From Microbacterium sp. TNHR37B (GTDB taxonomy: Bacteria > Actinomycetota > Actinomycetes > Actinomycetales > Microbacteriaceae): a DNA stretch of 64,000 bases. The translations under genes were made by a program, and so were the position numbers. Positions 25,932 through 35,147 of this stretch are shown piece after piece (the first letter of the stretch is position 1; the number at the start of each line of letters is the position of its first letter). The stretch spans positions 744,001 to 808,000 of the forward strand of contig NZ_LQGV01000001.1 of the NCBI RefSeq assembly GCF_001620065.1. The letters run 5' to 3'. Below the pieces are notes generated by a model. That model made no database searches, was not told where the DNA came from, and was given only the letters and a program-made list of their open reading frames with translations.

Positions 25932-26240
25932 TCACGCGGAGGCGGCTCGCCGGCGCAACTCTCGACGGAAGTCAGCCTCCGAATAGGGCGCGATGTTCGC
26001 CGGCAAGTCCTCGGCAGTCAGCCCCCGGACGAAGACCTCAGGAGCGACATCGAGAGCAGTGGCCAGCTGAATGAGCACGTAGAGCGTGGGATTTCCCTGT
26101 CCGTTCTCGATCCGCGCAAGATGCGACACGTCGAGATCCGCGCGTTCGGCCAGCGCCTTCCGGCTCACCGTCTGCTTGTCGCGAAGAGAGCGCACGAGCA
26201 TGCCCACATGAGCGGAGGCTCGAGAACGCGGTTCGGACAT
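25932..26240 (-). CDS. XRE-family HTH transcriptional regulator
   Basis: 102-residue DNA-binding protein. The HTH_3 domain spans about residues 13-70 (VGMLVRSLRDKQTVSRKALAERADL, SHLARIENGQGNPTLYVLIQLA), followed by a short C-terminal helix (PYSEADFRRELRRRA). ATG 26240 (MSEPRSRAS) is chosen over the upstream start because GATGCT lies 6 nt before it. It is divergent from the maltokinase-like gene and may regulate it. Confidence 0.85.
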   Translation of the reverse strand: MSEPRSRASAHVGMLVRSLRDKQTVSRKALAERADLDVSHLARIENGQGNPTLYVLIQLATALDVAPEVFVRGLTAEDLPANIAPYSEADFRRELRRRAASA

Positions 26241-26246
26241 GCCCCC

Positions 26247-26252
26247 AGCATC
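26247..26252 (-). promoter_or_regulatory. -10-like box of the XRE regulator gene
   Basis: GATGCT on the minus strand, 6 nt before ATG 26240. Confidence 0.35.
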
Positions 26253-26319
26253 GACGCGATGGACGCGCAGGCAGGAGGCTTTCATGAGTGGGCCTTTACG
26301 CCTACACTTGCTGCGGGTC

Positions 26320-26325
26320 TAGGCT
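26320..26325 (+). promoter_or_regulatory. -10 box of the maltokinase-like gene (leaderless)
   Basis: TAGGCT followed by 6 nt and GTG 26332. Confidence 0.45.
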
Positions 26326-26331
26326 CGCGAC

Positions 26332-27657
26332 GTGGGTGACCTGCGACGACGACTGCTCTCCTTCACGGAGTCGTCCTTCGCCGACTCCGACACGCGCGAG
26401 CTGATCGCCCTCCTCCAGGCGTGGATTCCCACGCAGCGCTGGTTCGCCTCGAAGGGAACCGCACCTCGGCTGCGTCCGATCGCGGCAGCCATCCTTCCCA
26501 CGGATGTCCCCGCGACGCGCGTATACGTCCTGATCGTCCGCGACGAGGCCACCACGACGGGGGTGACCTACCACGTCCCCCTCGTCGACGCGGAGGGCAG
26601 CACCGCGGCGACGAGTCTCGGCGTCATCGGCCGCCGCGGGGACGGAAACGTCGTGATCGACGGCCCCCACCACCCCGCGTACACGGCCGCGCTGGCTCAC
26701 GCGGTGGCCCCTCAAGTCTCGGCGGGGCCGGCACGCGTCCTCGACGGAGAGCAATCCAACACCTCGATCATCTACCGCGCCGAGGGGCGCCCGGCGGTGA
26801 TCTGCAAGATCTATCGTCAGCTCCACACGGGGCCTCACCCTGACATCGAGCTGCAGAGCACACTCGCGAGGTCGGGATGCTCACGTGTCCCCGCGGCAGT
26901 CGGCGTGTGGGAAGGCGCGTGGACTCCCTCAGCGTCGGGGGCGCTCGCCTTCGCGCAGGAGTACTTCCCCGACGTCGAAGACGCGTGGCGCGTCGCCCGC
27001 TCGGCGGCCCTCGCGGGTCGGAGCTTTGTCGAGGATGCCCGAACGCTGGGCGAGGCGACCGCCGACGTCCACCTTCGGCTTGCCGAGCTGTTCCCCACGA
27101 CACCTTCCGATGCCGCTGCGCGTCACGCGATCGCCACCGCATGGGACCGGCGGCTCCGCCTCGCCGTCGCCGAGGTGCCCGCCATACAGAGGCACCGCTC
27201 GGCAATCGCCGAGGCGTACGACCTCGCTCTCGAGACCCCCTGGCCGCCGCTACAGCGGATCCATGGCGACTACCACCTCGGACAGGTCCTCCAGGTTCCC
27301 GCCCGGGGGTGGGTGCTGCTGGACTTCGAGGGCGAGCCGCTCCGACCCATGACGGAGCGGCTGCGACCAGATGCCGCATGGCGAGACATCGCAGGAATGC
27401 TGCGGTCCTTCGACTATGTGGTGGGCTCGCTGCAGAACGAAGGCAACCCCGAGCACCTCCGCGGCTGGGCCGAGGCTGCGCGTGATGGATTCCTCCGCGG
27501 ATACGAGCGCCGGACGCAGCGTCCGTCCGCGGGAGCACTGCTGGATGCATTCGAACTCGACAAAGCGGTCTACGAGGCGATCTATGAGACTCGCAACCGC
27601 CCCTCATGGCTCGAGATCCCCCTGACCGCGATCGATCGGCTCGTCGACACGGATTGA
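26332..27657 (+). CDS. Maltokinase-like sugar kinase (Mak / aminoglycoside phosphotransferase fold)
   Basis: 441-residue kinase of the maltokinase/GlcN-kinase group. The N-terminal cap contains WIPTQRWFASKG, typical of maltokinases. The C-lobe has the catalytic IHGDYHLGQVL loop, the metal-binding LLDFEGEPLRP and the RDIAGMLRSFDY segment. Maltokinases make maltose-1-phosphate for GlgE glucan synthesis and usually sit with treS/glgE; none is next to it, so glucosamine or another amino sugar is equally possible. It is divergent to a XRE regulator. Confidence 0.8.
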   Translation: MGDLRRRLLSFTESSFADSDTRELIALLQAWIPTQRWFASKGTAPRLRPIAAAILPTDVPATRVYVLIVRDEATTTGVTYHVPLVDAEGSTAATSLGVIGRRGDGNVVIDGPHHPAYTAALAHAVAPQVSAGPARVLDGEQSNTSIIYRAEGRPAVICKIYRQLHTGPHPDIELQSTLARSGCSRVPAAVGVWEGAWTPSASGALAFAQEYFPDVEDAWRVARSAALAGRSFVEDARTLGEATADVHLRLAELFPTTPSDAAARHAIATAWDRRLRLAVAEVPAIQRHRSAIAEAYDLALETPWPPLQRIHGDYHLGQVLQVPARGWVLLDFEGEPLRPMTERLRPDAAWRDIAGMLRSFDYVVGSLQNEGNPEHLRGWAEAARDGFLRGYERRTQRPSAGALLDAFELDKAVYEAIYETRNRPSWLEIPLTAIDRLVDTD

Positions 27658-27690
27658 GCGCGTTCGGCGTCCACTCAGGGCAGTTGTGGA

Positions 27691-27696
27691 TACCGT
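27691..27696 (+). promoter_or_regulatory. -10 box of the acyltransferase/surface-polymer operon
   Basis: TACCGT followed by 7 nt and ATG 27704; it argues for this ATG over GTG 27686. Confidence 0.4.
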
Positions 27697-27703
27697 TGAC
27701 GCG

Positions 27704-28846
27704 ATGGTCACCACTCCTCCCCCGCGCGCGAGCGGCCGCATCAACAGCCTCGACGGATTGCGCGGGGTTGCAGCGATGGTGGTGCTGCTGCACCACTGGC
27801 TCCTCATCGCGCAGCCGTGGCTGCAGGGAACCGTCGTCTGGGCATGGATCTCCCAGTCGCCCGCCAAGCTCATCACGGCCGGCAACGAGGCCGTGCTCGT
27901 CTTCTTCGTCCTGTCGGGCCTGGTCGTGGTCCTTCCCGTCTTCCGCGCCGGCTTCTCCTGGATGGGGTTCCTGTCCGCGCGGGTCGTGCGCCTCTACGGA
28001 CCCGTCATCGCGGCACTGCTGTTCGCCGCCCTGCTGATCCTCCTCGTGCCCCGCGATCCCTCGCGGATGCCCGCCGGCTCATGGATGACCGACACACACG
28101 CCACGCAGGTCTATCCGCCCAGCCTGCTCGCCCAGATGACGCTGATACCGCGGTCCTACCCCTTGAACAACCCGCTCTGGTCGCTGCACTGGGAGCTCGT
28201 GTACTCGATCCTCCTCCCCTTCGCGACGGCCCTCGCGCTTCTCGTGCGGCGGTGGGCGCTCACCGCCGTGCTCGCGTGCGCGGCCCTGAGTCTGGTCGGC
28301 CGGATGCTGGAGCAACCCGAGCTTCTCTACTTCCCGATCTTCCTCATGGGCACGATCATGGCCACCCGCCTTCCCGACATGCTCGCTTGGGTCGAGCGGC
28401 CGCGACCACGCTGGTTCATGCCGCTGTTCGCCGCGGGAAGCGTGTTGCTCCTCATCGCGAGCTGGCTGGCCCGCCCCATCGCACCCAGCGGAGGAATCCT
28501 CAACACGGTCCTGTGGTCGCTGGCCGCACCGGGGGCGGCGGGACTGGTCGTGGTGAGCCTGGCGTGGGCACCGGTCATGCGCTTCTTCGAAACCCCCGTC
28601 ATGCAGTGGCTCGGCAAGATCTCGTTCAGCCTGTACCTCGTGCACGTGCCGATCCTCGCCACGCTCGCCTACGCGGTCGGCTCACAGAACTGGCAGCTCG
28701 TGGGCCTGCTCGGCATCCCCCTCAGCCTCCTGGTCGCCTGGGGCTTCTATCAGCTTGTCGAAGCTAAAATGCATCAGGCGGCGCGTCGTGTTCACCGCGC
28801 CGTCGCCGCACGAGCACGGCGTCGGGCGAACGAGATCGCGCCCTGA
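27704..28846 (+). CDS. Acyltransferase 3 family membrane protein
   Basis: Membrane O-acyltransferase that probably acylates a surface glycan. The 380-residue protein has about ten hydrophobic helices. The family signature is at the N-terminus: SLDGLRGVAAMVVLLHHW (Arg and His of the R-x10-H active site), and the C-terminus has KISFSLYLVHVPIL, typical of acyltransferase 3, followed by a basic tail (HQAARRVHRAVAARARRRANE). Promoter and position make it the first gene of a run with the TagF/GT4 fusion and the GT2 gene. Confidence 0.85.
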   Translation: MVTTPPPRASGRINSLDGLRGVAAMVVLLHHWLLIAQPWLQGTVVWAWISQSPAKLITAGNEAVLVFFVLSGLVVVLPVFRAGFSWMGFLSARVVRLYGPVIAALLFAALLILLVPRDPSRMPAGSWMTDTHATQVYPPSLLAQMTLIPRSYPLNNPLWSLHWELVYSILLPFATALALLVRRWALTAVLACAALSLVGRMLEQPELLYFPIFLMGTIMATRLPDMLAWVERPRPRWFMPLFAAGSVLLLIASWLARPIAPSGGILNTVLWSLAAPGAAGLVVVSLAWAPVMRFFETPVMQWLGKISFSLYLVHVPILATLAYAVGSQNWQLVGLLGIPLSLLVAWGFYQLVEAKMHQAARRVHRAVAARARRRANEIAP

Positions 28847-28878
28847 CGTCGGCCGACGATCGAGAGCACCGCCCACCC

Positions 28879-31347
28879 ATGCGCCTGAGACTGCCCGCTG
28901 TCCTGTCCAAGACCCTTCGTCGGGCACGGCGCATGGCTGCCGCCGAACAGATCGCCCTCGCCCGGCTCCTCCCCATTCGCCCCCGGACCGTCCTCTACGA
29001 GTCCTTCGCCGGCAACGGGGCGCTCTGCAACCCGGAAGCGATCTTCCGGCGGCTCCTCGCCGACCCCGACTTCGGCGATCTGGAGCACATCTGGGCGCTC
29101 AGCGACACCGACGCCGCCGCTGCGCTCCGTCGCGAGTTCGCCGGCCGACGAGACATCCGGATCGTGGAGCGAGGAAGCGCCGCCTACTGGACGGCCGTAT
29201 CGACCGCGGGGTACCTGATCAACAACGCGACGTTCCCGCCGTCCTTCGGGAAGCGCCCGGGACAGGTGTATCTCAACACGTGGCACGGCACTCCGTTGAA
29301 GCTCATGGGGTTCGACATGCCCGGCGGCGCGCGCGAGTCGGCGAACACGCTGCGAAACCTGCTGAGCGCCGACTACCTCCTGGCCGCCAACCCCTTCATG
29401 ACCGAGGTCATGTACGAGGACGCCTACCAACTGCGCAACATCTACCCGGGCTCGATCATCGAGGAGGGTTACCCCCGCATCGATCGCCAGCGCCTCACCG
29501 ACGCCGAGGAGGAATCCGTCCGGAAGACGCTCACCGAGCAGCTCGACGTGCCCCTCGACGGCCGCCGCATCGTGCTGTTCGCCCCCACGTGGCGCGGCGC
29601 CTCGTTCCAGTCGCCCGATGCCGACCTCGCCCACCTCGCCGATCAGGCCGCGGAGCTCCAGCGTGGTCTCGGCGACGGCGTCGTCGTGCTCGTCAAGACG
29701 CACCAGGTCGTGCATTCACTCGCACAGGGCGTTCCGTCGCTACGTCGCCTCCTCGTGCCCAACACCATCCCCGCGAATGTGCTCCTCGGAGTGGCGGATG
29801 CGTTGGTGACCGACTACTCGTCGATCTTCTTCGACTATCTCGCCACCGGCCGCCCCATCGGCTTCCTGGTCTCGGATGCGTCGAGCTACGCCATGGAACG
29901 AGGCACCTACCTCCCGCTCGACGAGCTTCCCGGGCCCGTGTCGACGGACGCGACCGCGGTGGCCAGCGCCCTGCGCGACCTCATGGCACCCGGCGCCCTG
30001 CGGCACGCCCGGTACGACGAGTGGGCCGCCCGCTTCGTCCCCTACGAAGACGGTGACGCCGGGGACCGCGTCATCGACGTCGTCTTCCGCGGACGAGTAC
30101 GCGACCGCCGCATCCGCACCGCACGACGGGACGGGAAGCCGCGCCTGCTCTTCTACGTCGGCGGCATTCGGATGAACGGCATCACGACCTCTGCCGTGAA
30201 CCTCCTCAACTCCCTGGATCGGGAGAAGTACGACGTCACCGCACTCATGGCGTTCCCCAGGGGCGACACGACACGCCGCAACCAGGCCCGACTCGACCCC
30301 GGCATCAGACAGATCTTCCGCATCGGGGGGATGAACGGCCTGAAGGGCCGACAGCTCTTGCGGCGACTCGAGGACGTGAGCACCGATCCGCTCCGCGCTC
30401 ATCGACGCTTCGGTCATCGCACGCTCTGGCGGGATGAATGGACGCGGGTCTTCGGAACCGCCCGTTTCGACTGGGTCGCCGACTTCAGTGGCTACAGCCC
30501 GTTCTGGGCACACCTGATGCTGCATTCCCCCCGCGCTGTCCGCGCCATCTGGCTGCACAATGAGATGGCAGCCGACCGAGAGCGCACGGTCGCCGGGAAG
30601 CAGCCCTTCCGCCGCTCCCTCGGGCGCGTCTTTGCGATGTACCGGGCGTACGACCAGTTGGTCTCGGTGTCTCCGTCGCTCACGGAGCTCAACCGCGCCG
30701 AACTGGCCCGCTACGCCCCCGCCGATAGGTTCCGGACACTGCGGAATCTCCCGGACCCCGTCGAGCAGGCCGTGGATGCGGAGCCCGAGGCACCCCGCAG
30801 CGAGGAGGACGAGGCCTGGCGCCACGCGTTGGAGATCGAGGGTGTGCAGCGCTTCATCACGGTCGGACGCCTCTCGACCGAGAAGAACCACGCGCGGTTG
30901 ATCCGCGCGTTCTCCCGCGTCCACGCCGAGCGGTCGGCGACGCAGTTGTTCATCGTCGGCGGCGGTCCCCTCGCGGCCGACCTGGAGGCGCAGGTGCGTG
31001 CGGCCGGGCTCACCGGGGCCGTGTTCCTCACCGGTCCACAACCACAGCCGGGGCGGATCATGGATCGCACCGACTGCTTCGTGCTGTCGAGCGACTACGA
31101 GGGCCAGCCGATGGTGCTGATCGAAGCCGCTCAGCGCGGGATGCCGATCGTCTCCACGGCGTTCGGGTCCGCCCGCGGCGCCCTGCCGGGCGACGACATG
31201 CACGTGGTCGACCGCGACGACGACGCCCTGGCCGAGGGGATGCTCGCCTACCTGGAAGGCCGAGTGGCCCCCGCAGCGCTGGACGTCGAGCAGTACACGG
31301 CGGAGGTCCTGGCCCAGTTCGACGAACTCGTGCCGCATCCGGAATGA
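28879..31347 (+). CDS. Bifunctional CDP-glycerol glycerophosphotransferase-type / GT4 glycosyltransferase fusion
   Basis: 822-residue two-domain enzyme probably building a teichoic-acid-like polymer. Residues about 35-405 are a TagF/TarF-like domain with NTWHGTPLKLMG (about 134-145) and DYSSIFFDYLATGRP (about 311-325), which in the family bind the CDP-polyol and phosphate. Residues about 420-822 are a GT4 domain with GRLSTEKNHARL (about 664), GGGPLAADLE and SDYEGQPMVLIEAAQRG (about 738-753), the retaining GT-B donor site. The gene is followed by GT2 with a 4-nt overlap. Polymer chemistry cannot be told from sequence. Confidence 0.85.
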   Translation: MRLRLPAVLSKTLRRARRMAAAEQIALARLLPIRPRTVLYESFAGNGALCNPEAIFRRLLADPDFGDLEHIWALSDTDAAAALRREFAGRRDIRIVERGSAAYWTAVSTAGYLINNATFPPSFGKRPGQVYLNTWHGTPLKLMGFDMPGGARESANTLRNLLSADYLLAANPFMTEVMYEDAYQLRNIYPGSIIEEGYPRIDRQRLTDAEEESVRKTLTEQLDVPLDGRRIVLFAPTWRGASFQSPDADLAHLADQAAELQRGLGDGVVVLVKTHQVVHSLAQGVPSLRRLLVPNTIPANVLLGVADALVTDYSSIFFDYLATGRPIGFLVSDASSYAMERGTYLPLDELPGPVSTDATAVASALRDLMAPGALRHARYDEWAARFVPYEDGDAGDRVIDVVFRGRVRDRRIRTARRDGKPRLLFYVGGIRMNGITTSAVNLLNSLDREKYDVTALMAFPRGDTTRRNQARLDPGIRQIFRIGGMNGLKGRQLLRRLEDVSTDPLRAHRRFGHRTLWRDEWTRVFGTARFDWVADFSGYSPFWAHLMLHSPRAVRAIWLHNEMAADRERTVAGKQPFRRSLGRVFAMYRAYDQLVSVSPSLTELNRAELARYAPADRFRTLRNLPDPVEQAVDAEPEAPRSEEDEAWRHALEIEGVQRFITVGRLSTEKNHARLIRAFSRVHAERSATQLFIVGGGPLAADLEAQVRAAGLTGAVFLTGPQPQPGRIMDRTDCFVLSSDYEGQPMVLIEAAQRGMPIVSTAFGSARGALPGDDMHVVDRDDDALAEGMLAYLEGRVAPAALDVEQYTAEVLAQFDELVPHPE

Positions 31348-32429
31348 TCGACCACATGACCCGCGACGCCGACGTCCCCCCGGAGGGGTCGGGCGTCACC
31401 TTCGTGATGCCCGTGCTCAACGAACGGGATTACCTCGAACGCGCCGTGCGCACCGTGCTCGCGCAGGATGTCGATGGTCCGTCCGAGATCATCCTCGCCC
31501 TCGGTCCCTCGCACGATGGCACGACCGAGTTGGCGCACGAGCTCGCCGAGAGCGACGAGCGGATCCGCCTGGTCGAGAACGCGGCCGCCGACATCCCGGT
31601 CGGTCTCAATCTGGCCATCTGCGCCGGCTCCTACCCGACAGTGGTGCGCGTCGACGCGCACTCCGAGCTCGCCCCCGGCTACACCGCCCGAGCGTTGCAG
31701 ACGCTCGCCCGGGAGCGCGCGGCCAACGTCGGGGGCATCATGCGGGCCGAGGGGCGCACCCCCTTCCAGCGCGCCGTCGCCCACGCATACAACTCCCCCG
31801 TCGGCCTCGGCGGCGGGGCGTATCACGGCTCGGGCGAGGCCGGCCCTGCGGAGTCGGCCTACCTCGGGGTCATGCGACGATCCGTCCTGGAGGACGTCGG
31901 CCTGTTCGACGAGTCCATCCGCCGCGGCGAGGACTGGGAGCTCAATCTCCGGATCCGTCGCGCCGGCTACCGAGTCTGGTTCGACCCCGCGCTCTCGGTC
32001 ACCTACTGGCCCCGCGAGAGCTGGAGCCGGCTCGTCCGCCAGTTCCGCGCCACGGGCACATGGCGAGGGGAGCTAGTCCGACGCTACGGGACCGGAAACT
32101 CGCTGCGGTACTTCGCCCCTCCCCTGCTCGTGCTGCTCGTCGCGGTGGCGGCCGTGGTCGGCGTGCTGCAAGCCGCCCGCCTGCTCACGGGCCCCGCGTC
32201 GCTCGTCGCCAGCATCGTCTACGCGCCGATCGCGGTCTACGTGCTCCTCGTCCTCGCTTTCGCGGCCGCGCCCAGCCGGGGACGCGGCGGGCGGGAACGG
32301 CTGTGGAGCCTCGCCGTTCTCCCCTCGATGCACCTCGCGTGGGGGGCCGGCTTCGTGTGGGGACTGATGCGCGGCGCCCAGGAGACCGTCGATACGTCGC
32401 GGCTGGAGCGCAACACCCCACTGCCGTGA
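31344..32429 (+). CDS. Glycosyltransferase family 2, membrane-anchored
   Basis: 361-residue inverting GT-A enzyme. The N-terminal domain has TFVMPVLNERDYLERAVRTVL, the metal-site region VRVDAHSEL and the acceptor-site GEDWELNLRIRRAGYRVWF; helices at about 245-335 (LLVLLVAVAAVVGVLQAARL, VYAPIAVYVLLVLAFAAA) anchor it in the membrane. The gene overlaps the preceding fusion gene by 4 nt (ATGA), so it is coupled to it. It probably adds sugars to a lipid-linked intermediate. Confidence 0.85.
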   Translation: MIDHMTRDADVPPEGSGVTFVMPVLNERDYLERAVRTVLAQDVDGPSEIILALGPSHDGTTELAHELAESDERIRLVENAAADIPVGLNLAICAGSYPTVVRVDAHSELAPGYTARALQTLARERAANVGGIMRAEGRTPFQRAVAHAYNSPVGLGGGAYHGSGEAGPAESAYLGVMRRSVLEDVGLFDESIRRGEDWELNLRIRRAGYRVWFDPALSVTYWPRESWSRLVRQFRATGTWRGELVRRYGTGNSLRYFAPPLLVLLVAVAAVVGVLQAARLLTGPASLVASIVYAPIAVYVLLVLAFAAAPSRGRGGRERLWSLAVLPSMHLAWGAGFVWGLMRGAQETVDTSRLERNTPLP

Positions 32430-32475
32430 CGACGTCGACACGGCCACCCGAGCCGCCGAGCGGCCGCATTCCCGA

Positions 32476-33921
32476 TCAGCGTTCGACGAACCCCTGATCG
32501 AGGATCCGGGCGACGACCCGCTGGGCCGCTGCACCGTCCTCGCGCTCGTTGAACCGTCGGCGCCACGCACGGTAGCGTTCCGCGAAGTCGTCGACGACAC
32601 CGCCGTCGGCGAGATGGGCTTCCAGTTCGTCCTGAGTGACACTGACCGGCCCGGGCGCCTCGGCGAGGAGATCGAAGGAGAAACCCCGCAGCTCCCCGCG
32701 GTAGTGCTCGATGTCCGGGGCGAAGAAGTAGACGGGCTTCCCGGTGACCGTGAAGTCGAACATGACCGACGAGTAGTCCGTGATCAAGGCGTCGGCGGCC
32801 ACCAGCAGGTCGGACACATCGGGGTATGAGGTGACGTCGATGACGCGGGGGCCCTCTGCGTCGTCTCCTCCGGAGAGCGTTCGCGAGTGGCCGCGCACGA
32901 GCACGATCGCGCCCGTGGCCGCCGCCAACCGTTCCAGATCGAGGAAGTCGACGATGTCGGCGCGGTCGTCTCGCCACGTCGGCGCATAGAGGATCACATG
33001 CTCGTCGTCGGGGATGCCGAGGCGACGCCGCACCGGACCGGGCTGCCCCGTCACCAGGACGTCATTGCGGGGATACCCCTCGATCCAGATCGGACGGCGG
33101 CGGAACGCGTACGCCCCCCGCAGGACCCGTGCAGCATAGGGGTTCTGCGCCAGGAGCACATTCCATCGCCGCGACTCCTTCAGCACCGCGAGGGCGCGCC
33201 GTGGATCGAAGCCGGGACGATGGAGGGCGAGGCGCTTGAGGGGCGTCCCGTGCCAGGTCTGCAGCACGATCTGTCCCGGACGCCGCGAGAATCGGCGGCG
33301 CAGCCAGTCGTTGACCACGAGCAGCCGCGCCGCGCCCCGCGCGCGCCACCATTCCGGGCTTCCCTCCACGACCGCGATCGCGCCGTCCGGCACCTGCACC
33401 GACAGATCGACGACGCTCCAGTAGCGCACGACGTTCGGTGCGAGCCGCGCGAGCTCGCGATCGATCGCCCTGGGATTGCAGCTGGCGCTGCGCCCGTAGA
33501 AGCTCTCGAAGAAGACGGCGTTCTCCAGCCCCTGGGGCCGCGTCGCGTATCGACGTTCCAGCGCGTCCTGGCCCTCTCCCGAGTCGTACGCGGGATCGAG
33601 GGGCGGACCGACCCGCAGTACCCCGTCGCGCAGCTCGGCCCGCAGCGACGGCCACTGCGTCAACGGCAGCGCGGGTGGTGCCTCCGCGAGTCCGCCGCCG
33701 TCGAACGTGGCCTCCACGAGGTAGTCCCCGGACGGGAGGGGAAGCGTCGGCCCGTCCCAGCGCGCTGCCTCCAACGGGATCACCGCGCGCCACGTCTTCC
33801 CGCGGCCGGTGATCCGGCCCGGGACGCGCGCGCGGGAGCCGCGGAGCTCGACGCGGCGGGGGCGGTCGCCGCGGCCGGTGAGCTCGAGAGCGGGGTGGGG
33901 TGTGAAGCGTGCCTCGATCAT
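32476..33921 (-). CDS. CDP-glycerol glycerophosphotransferase family protein
   Basis: 481-residue TagF-like transferase. The N-terminal ~110 residues look like a separate beta-rich domain ([21 protein letters not shown]). The catalytic part has LQTWHGTPLKRLALHRPGF (about 219-237), IEGYPRNDVL, ILYAPTWRDD, RGHSRTL and TDYSSVMFDFTVTGKPVYFFAPD (about 378-400), all conserved in polyol-phosphate transferases. It overlaps the upstream minus-strand gene by 4 nt (ATGA), and faces the fusion/GT2 run. Confidence 0.85.
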   Translation of the reverse strand: MIEARFTPHPALELTGRGDRPRRVELRGSRARVPGRITGRGKTWRAVIPLEAARWDGPTLPLPSGDYLVEATFDGGGLAEAPPALPLTQWPSLRAELRDGVLRVGPPLDPAYDSGEGQDALERRYATRPQGLENAVFFESFYGRSASCNPRAIDRELARLAPNVVRYWSVVDLSVQVPDGAIAVVEGSPEWWRARGAARLLVVNDWLRRRFSRRPGQIVLQTWHGTPLKRLALHRPGFDPRRALAVLKESRRWNVLLAQNPYAARVLRGAYAFRRRPIWIEGYPRNDVLVTGQPGPVRRRLGIPDDEHVILYAPTWRDDRADIVDFLDLERLAAATGAIVLVRGHSRTLSGGDDAEGPRVIDVTSYPDVSDLLVAADALITDYSSVMFDFTVTGKPVYFFAPDIEHYRGELRGFSFDLLAEAPGPVSVTQDELEAHLADGGVVDDFAERYRAWRRRFNEREDGAAAQRVVARILDQGFVER

Positions 33922-35147
33922 CGCCGTTGCCCTTCCAGGATGTCGCGGATGCGCACGTACACGCGTTCGGTGTTCCGCCCGTCGCGGAAGGCGTGCACCC
34001 GCGCGTCGAGCGCCCGTGCCCGCTCCAATCGCCTGTCCCGTTCCGCTCCGTCGGCGAGGACCGCGGCGAGCTGGTCGGCCGCCTGAGCCCAGTCGCGGGC
34101 GTGCTCTCCCCCGGACACGTCCGCGTAGCGGCCGTAGAACCCGCGCTCGGCTTCGTAGGACTCGAGGTCGGGGGCAAGGAAGACCGCGGGGACCGGCACG
34201 AGCGAGGCGTCGAAGATCAAGGAGGAGTAGTCCGTGACGAGCGCCCGCAGGGCCGGGAGCAGCGGGGTGACGTCGGCGACGAGGTCGCTGCCGAGCAGAC
34301 GTATCCGATCACCGACTCCCGCGGCGTAGTCTCCCGCCCCGAGCGGGTGCGAGCGGATGAGGAGAACCGCGTCCCGCTCCTCCAGGACCTCGACGATGCG
34401 TTGCCATTGCGCTGCATCGGGCACCGCGGGGTCGGGGGCGCCGTCGCGCCACGTCGGTGCGTACAGCACGAGCGCGCGGCCATCGACCGGTCCCACGACA
34501 CGCTCGATCTCGGCACGTGCCGCGTCGTGTCGCTCCGCCGCCGAGCCGGTCGACAGCACGTCGACACGCGGCTCCCCCGTCACCGGAACACTCGGGTCGG
34601 GAAGGGCGAACGCGGACTCCAGACGGCCCCGCACGAGGTGCGATGCCGCCGGGATCAGCCGGATCTGCCGCTGCGTGCGCCGATACAGCGCGGCGATCAG
34701 AGGCCGGAGGATCACCAGAGGCGCCCGCACCGTCGCGGGCGAGTCGAGTCCGATGCGCTTGAGGGGAATGCCGTGCCACAACTGGACCACGACCGCGCCC
34801 GTCGTCGCGTAGCGGTCGACGTCGCCGAAGCCGTGCGTCACGACGACGACCCGCGCCCGCGCTGTCCGCCAGAAAGCGCGGGCAGAGCCCTTCCGCACCG
34901 CAGGGATACCTGCCGTGGCGGCCGCGCGTGCCTGCTCGTCGTCGGCGACGAGCCACACCGTCTGCTCTCCCGCGGCAGCCGCAACACGCCAGAGAGCCAG
35001 GGCGCCGTCAGCGATGCCGACCGCGGAGCCGAAGACCCACTCACGCGACGAGCGCGGAACGATCATCGTGGCCAGTCGCCCGAAGACGTACAGCGGGATC
35101 CGCACCAGCTTGGCGACGTTTCCCGCACCGAAAGAGAAGGACGCCAC
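33918..35147 (-). CDS. CDP-glycerol glycerophosphotransferase family protein (TagB/F-like)
   Basis: 409-residue paralogue of the next gene. Motifs: VVQLWHGIPLKRIGLDSP (about 120-137), RALVLYAPTWRDG, RSHPLGAGDY and LVTDYSSLIFDASLV (about 303-317). Its N-terminus FSFGAGNVAKLVRIPLYVFGRLATMIVP is amphipathic and may attach to the membrane. GTG 35147 lies inside the 3' arm of a strong hairpin (35139-35175). It is upstream of and coupled to the 481-residue transferase, so the pair probably works on one polymer. Confidence 0.83.
   Translation of the reverse strand: MASFSFGAGNVAKLVRIPLYVFGRLATMIVPRSSREWVFGSAVGIADGALALWRVAAAAGEQTVWLVADDEQARAAATAGIPAVRKGSARAFWRTARARVVVVTHGFGDVDRYATTGAVVVQLWHGIPLKRIGLDSPATVRAPLVILRPLIAALYRRTQRQIRLIPAASHLVRGRLESAFALPDPSVPVTGEPRVDVLSTGSAAERHDAARAEIERVVGPVDGRALVLYAPTWRDGAPDPAVPDAAQWQRIVEVLEERDAVLLIRSHPLGAGDYAAGVGDRIRLLGSDLVADVTPLLPALRALVTDYSSLIFDASLVPVPAVFLAPDLESYEAERGFYGRYADVSGGEHARDWAQAADQLAAVLADGAERDRRLERARALDARVHAFRDGRNTERVYVRIRDILEGQRR

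Noticed and set aside
27686..27703. GTG 27686 as start of the acyltransferase gene
   Set aside because: It lies upstream of the probable -10 box (27691-27696), so the leaderless ATG at 27704 is preferred.
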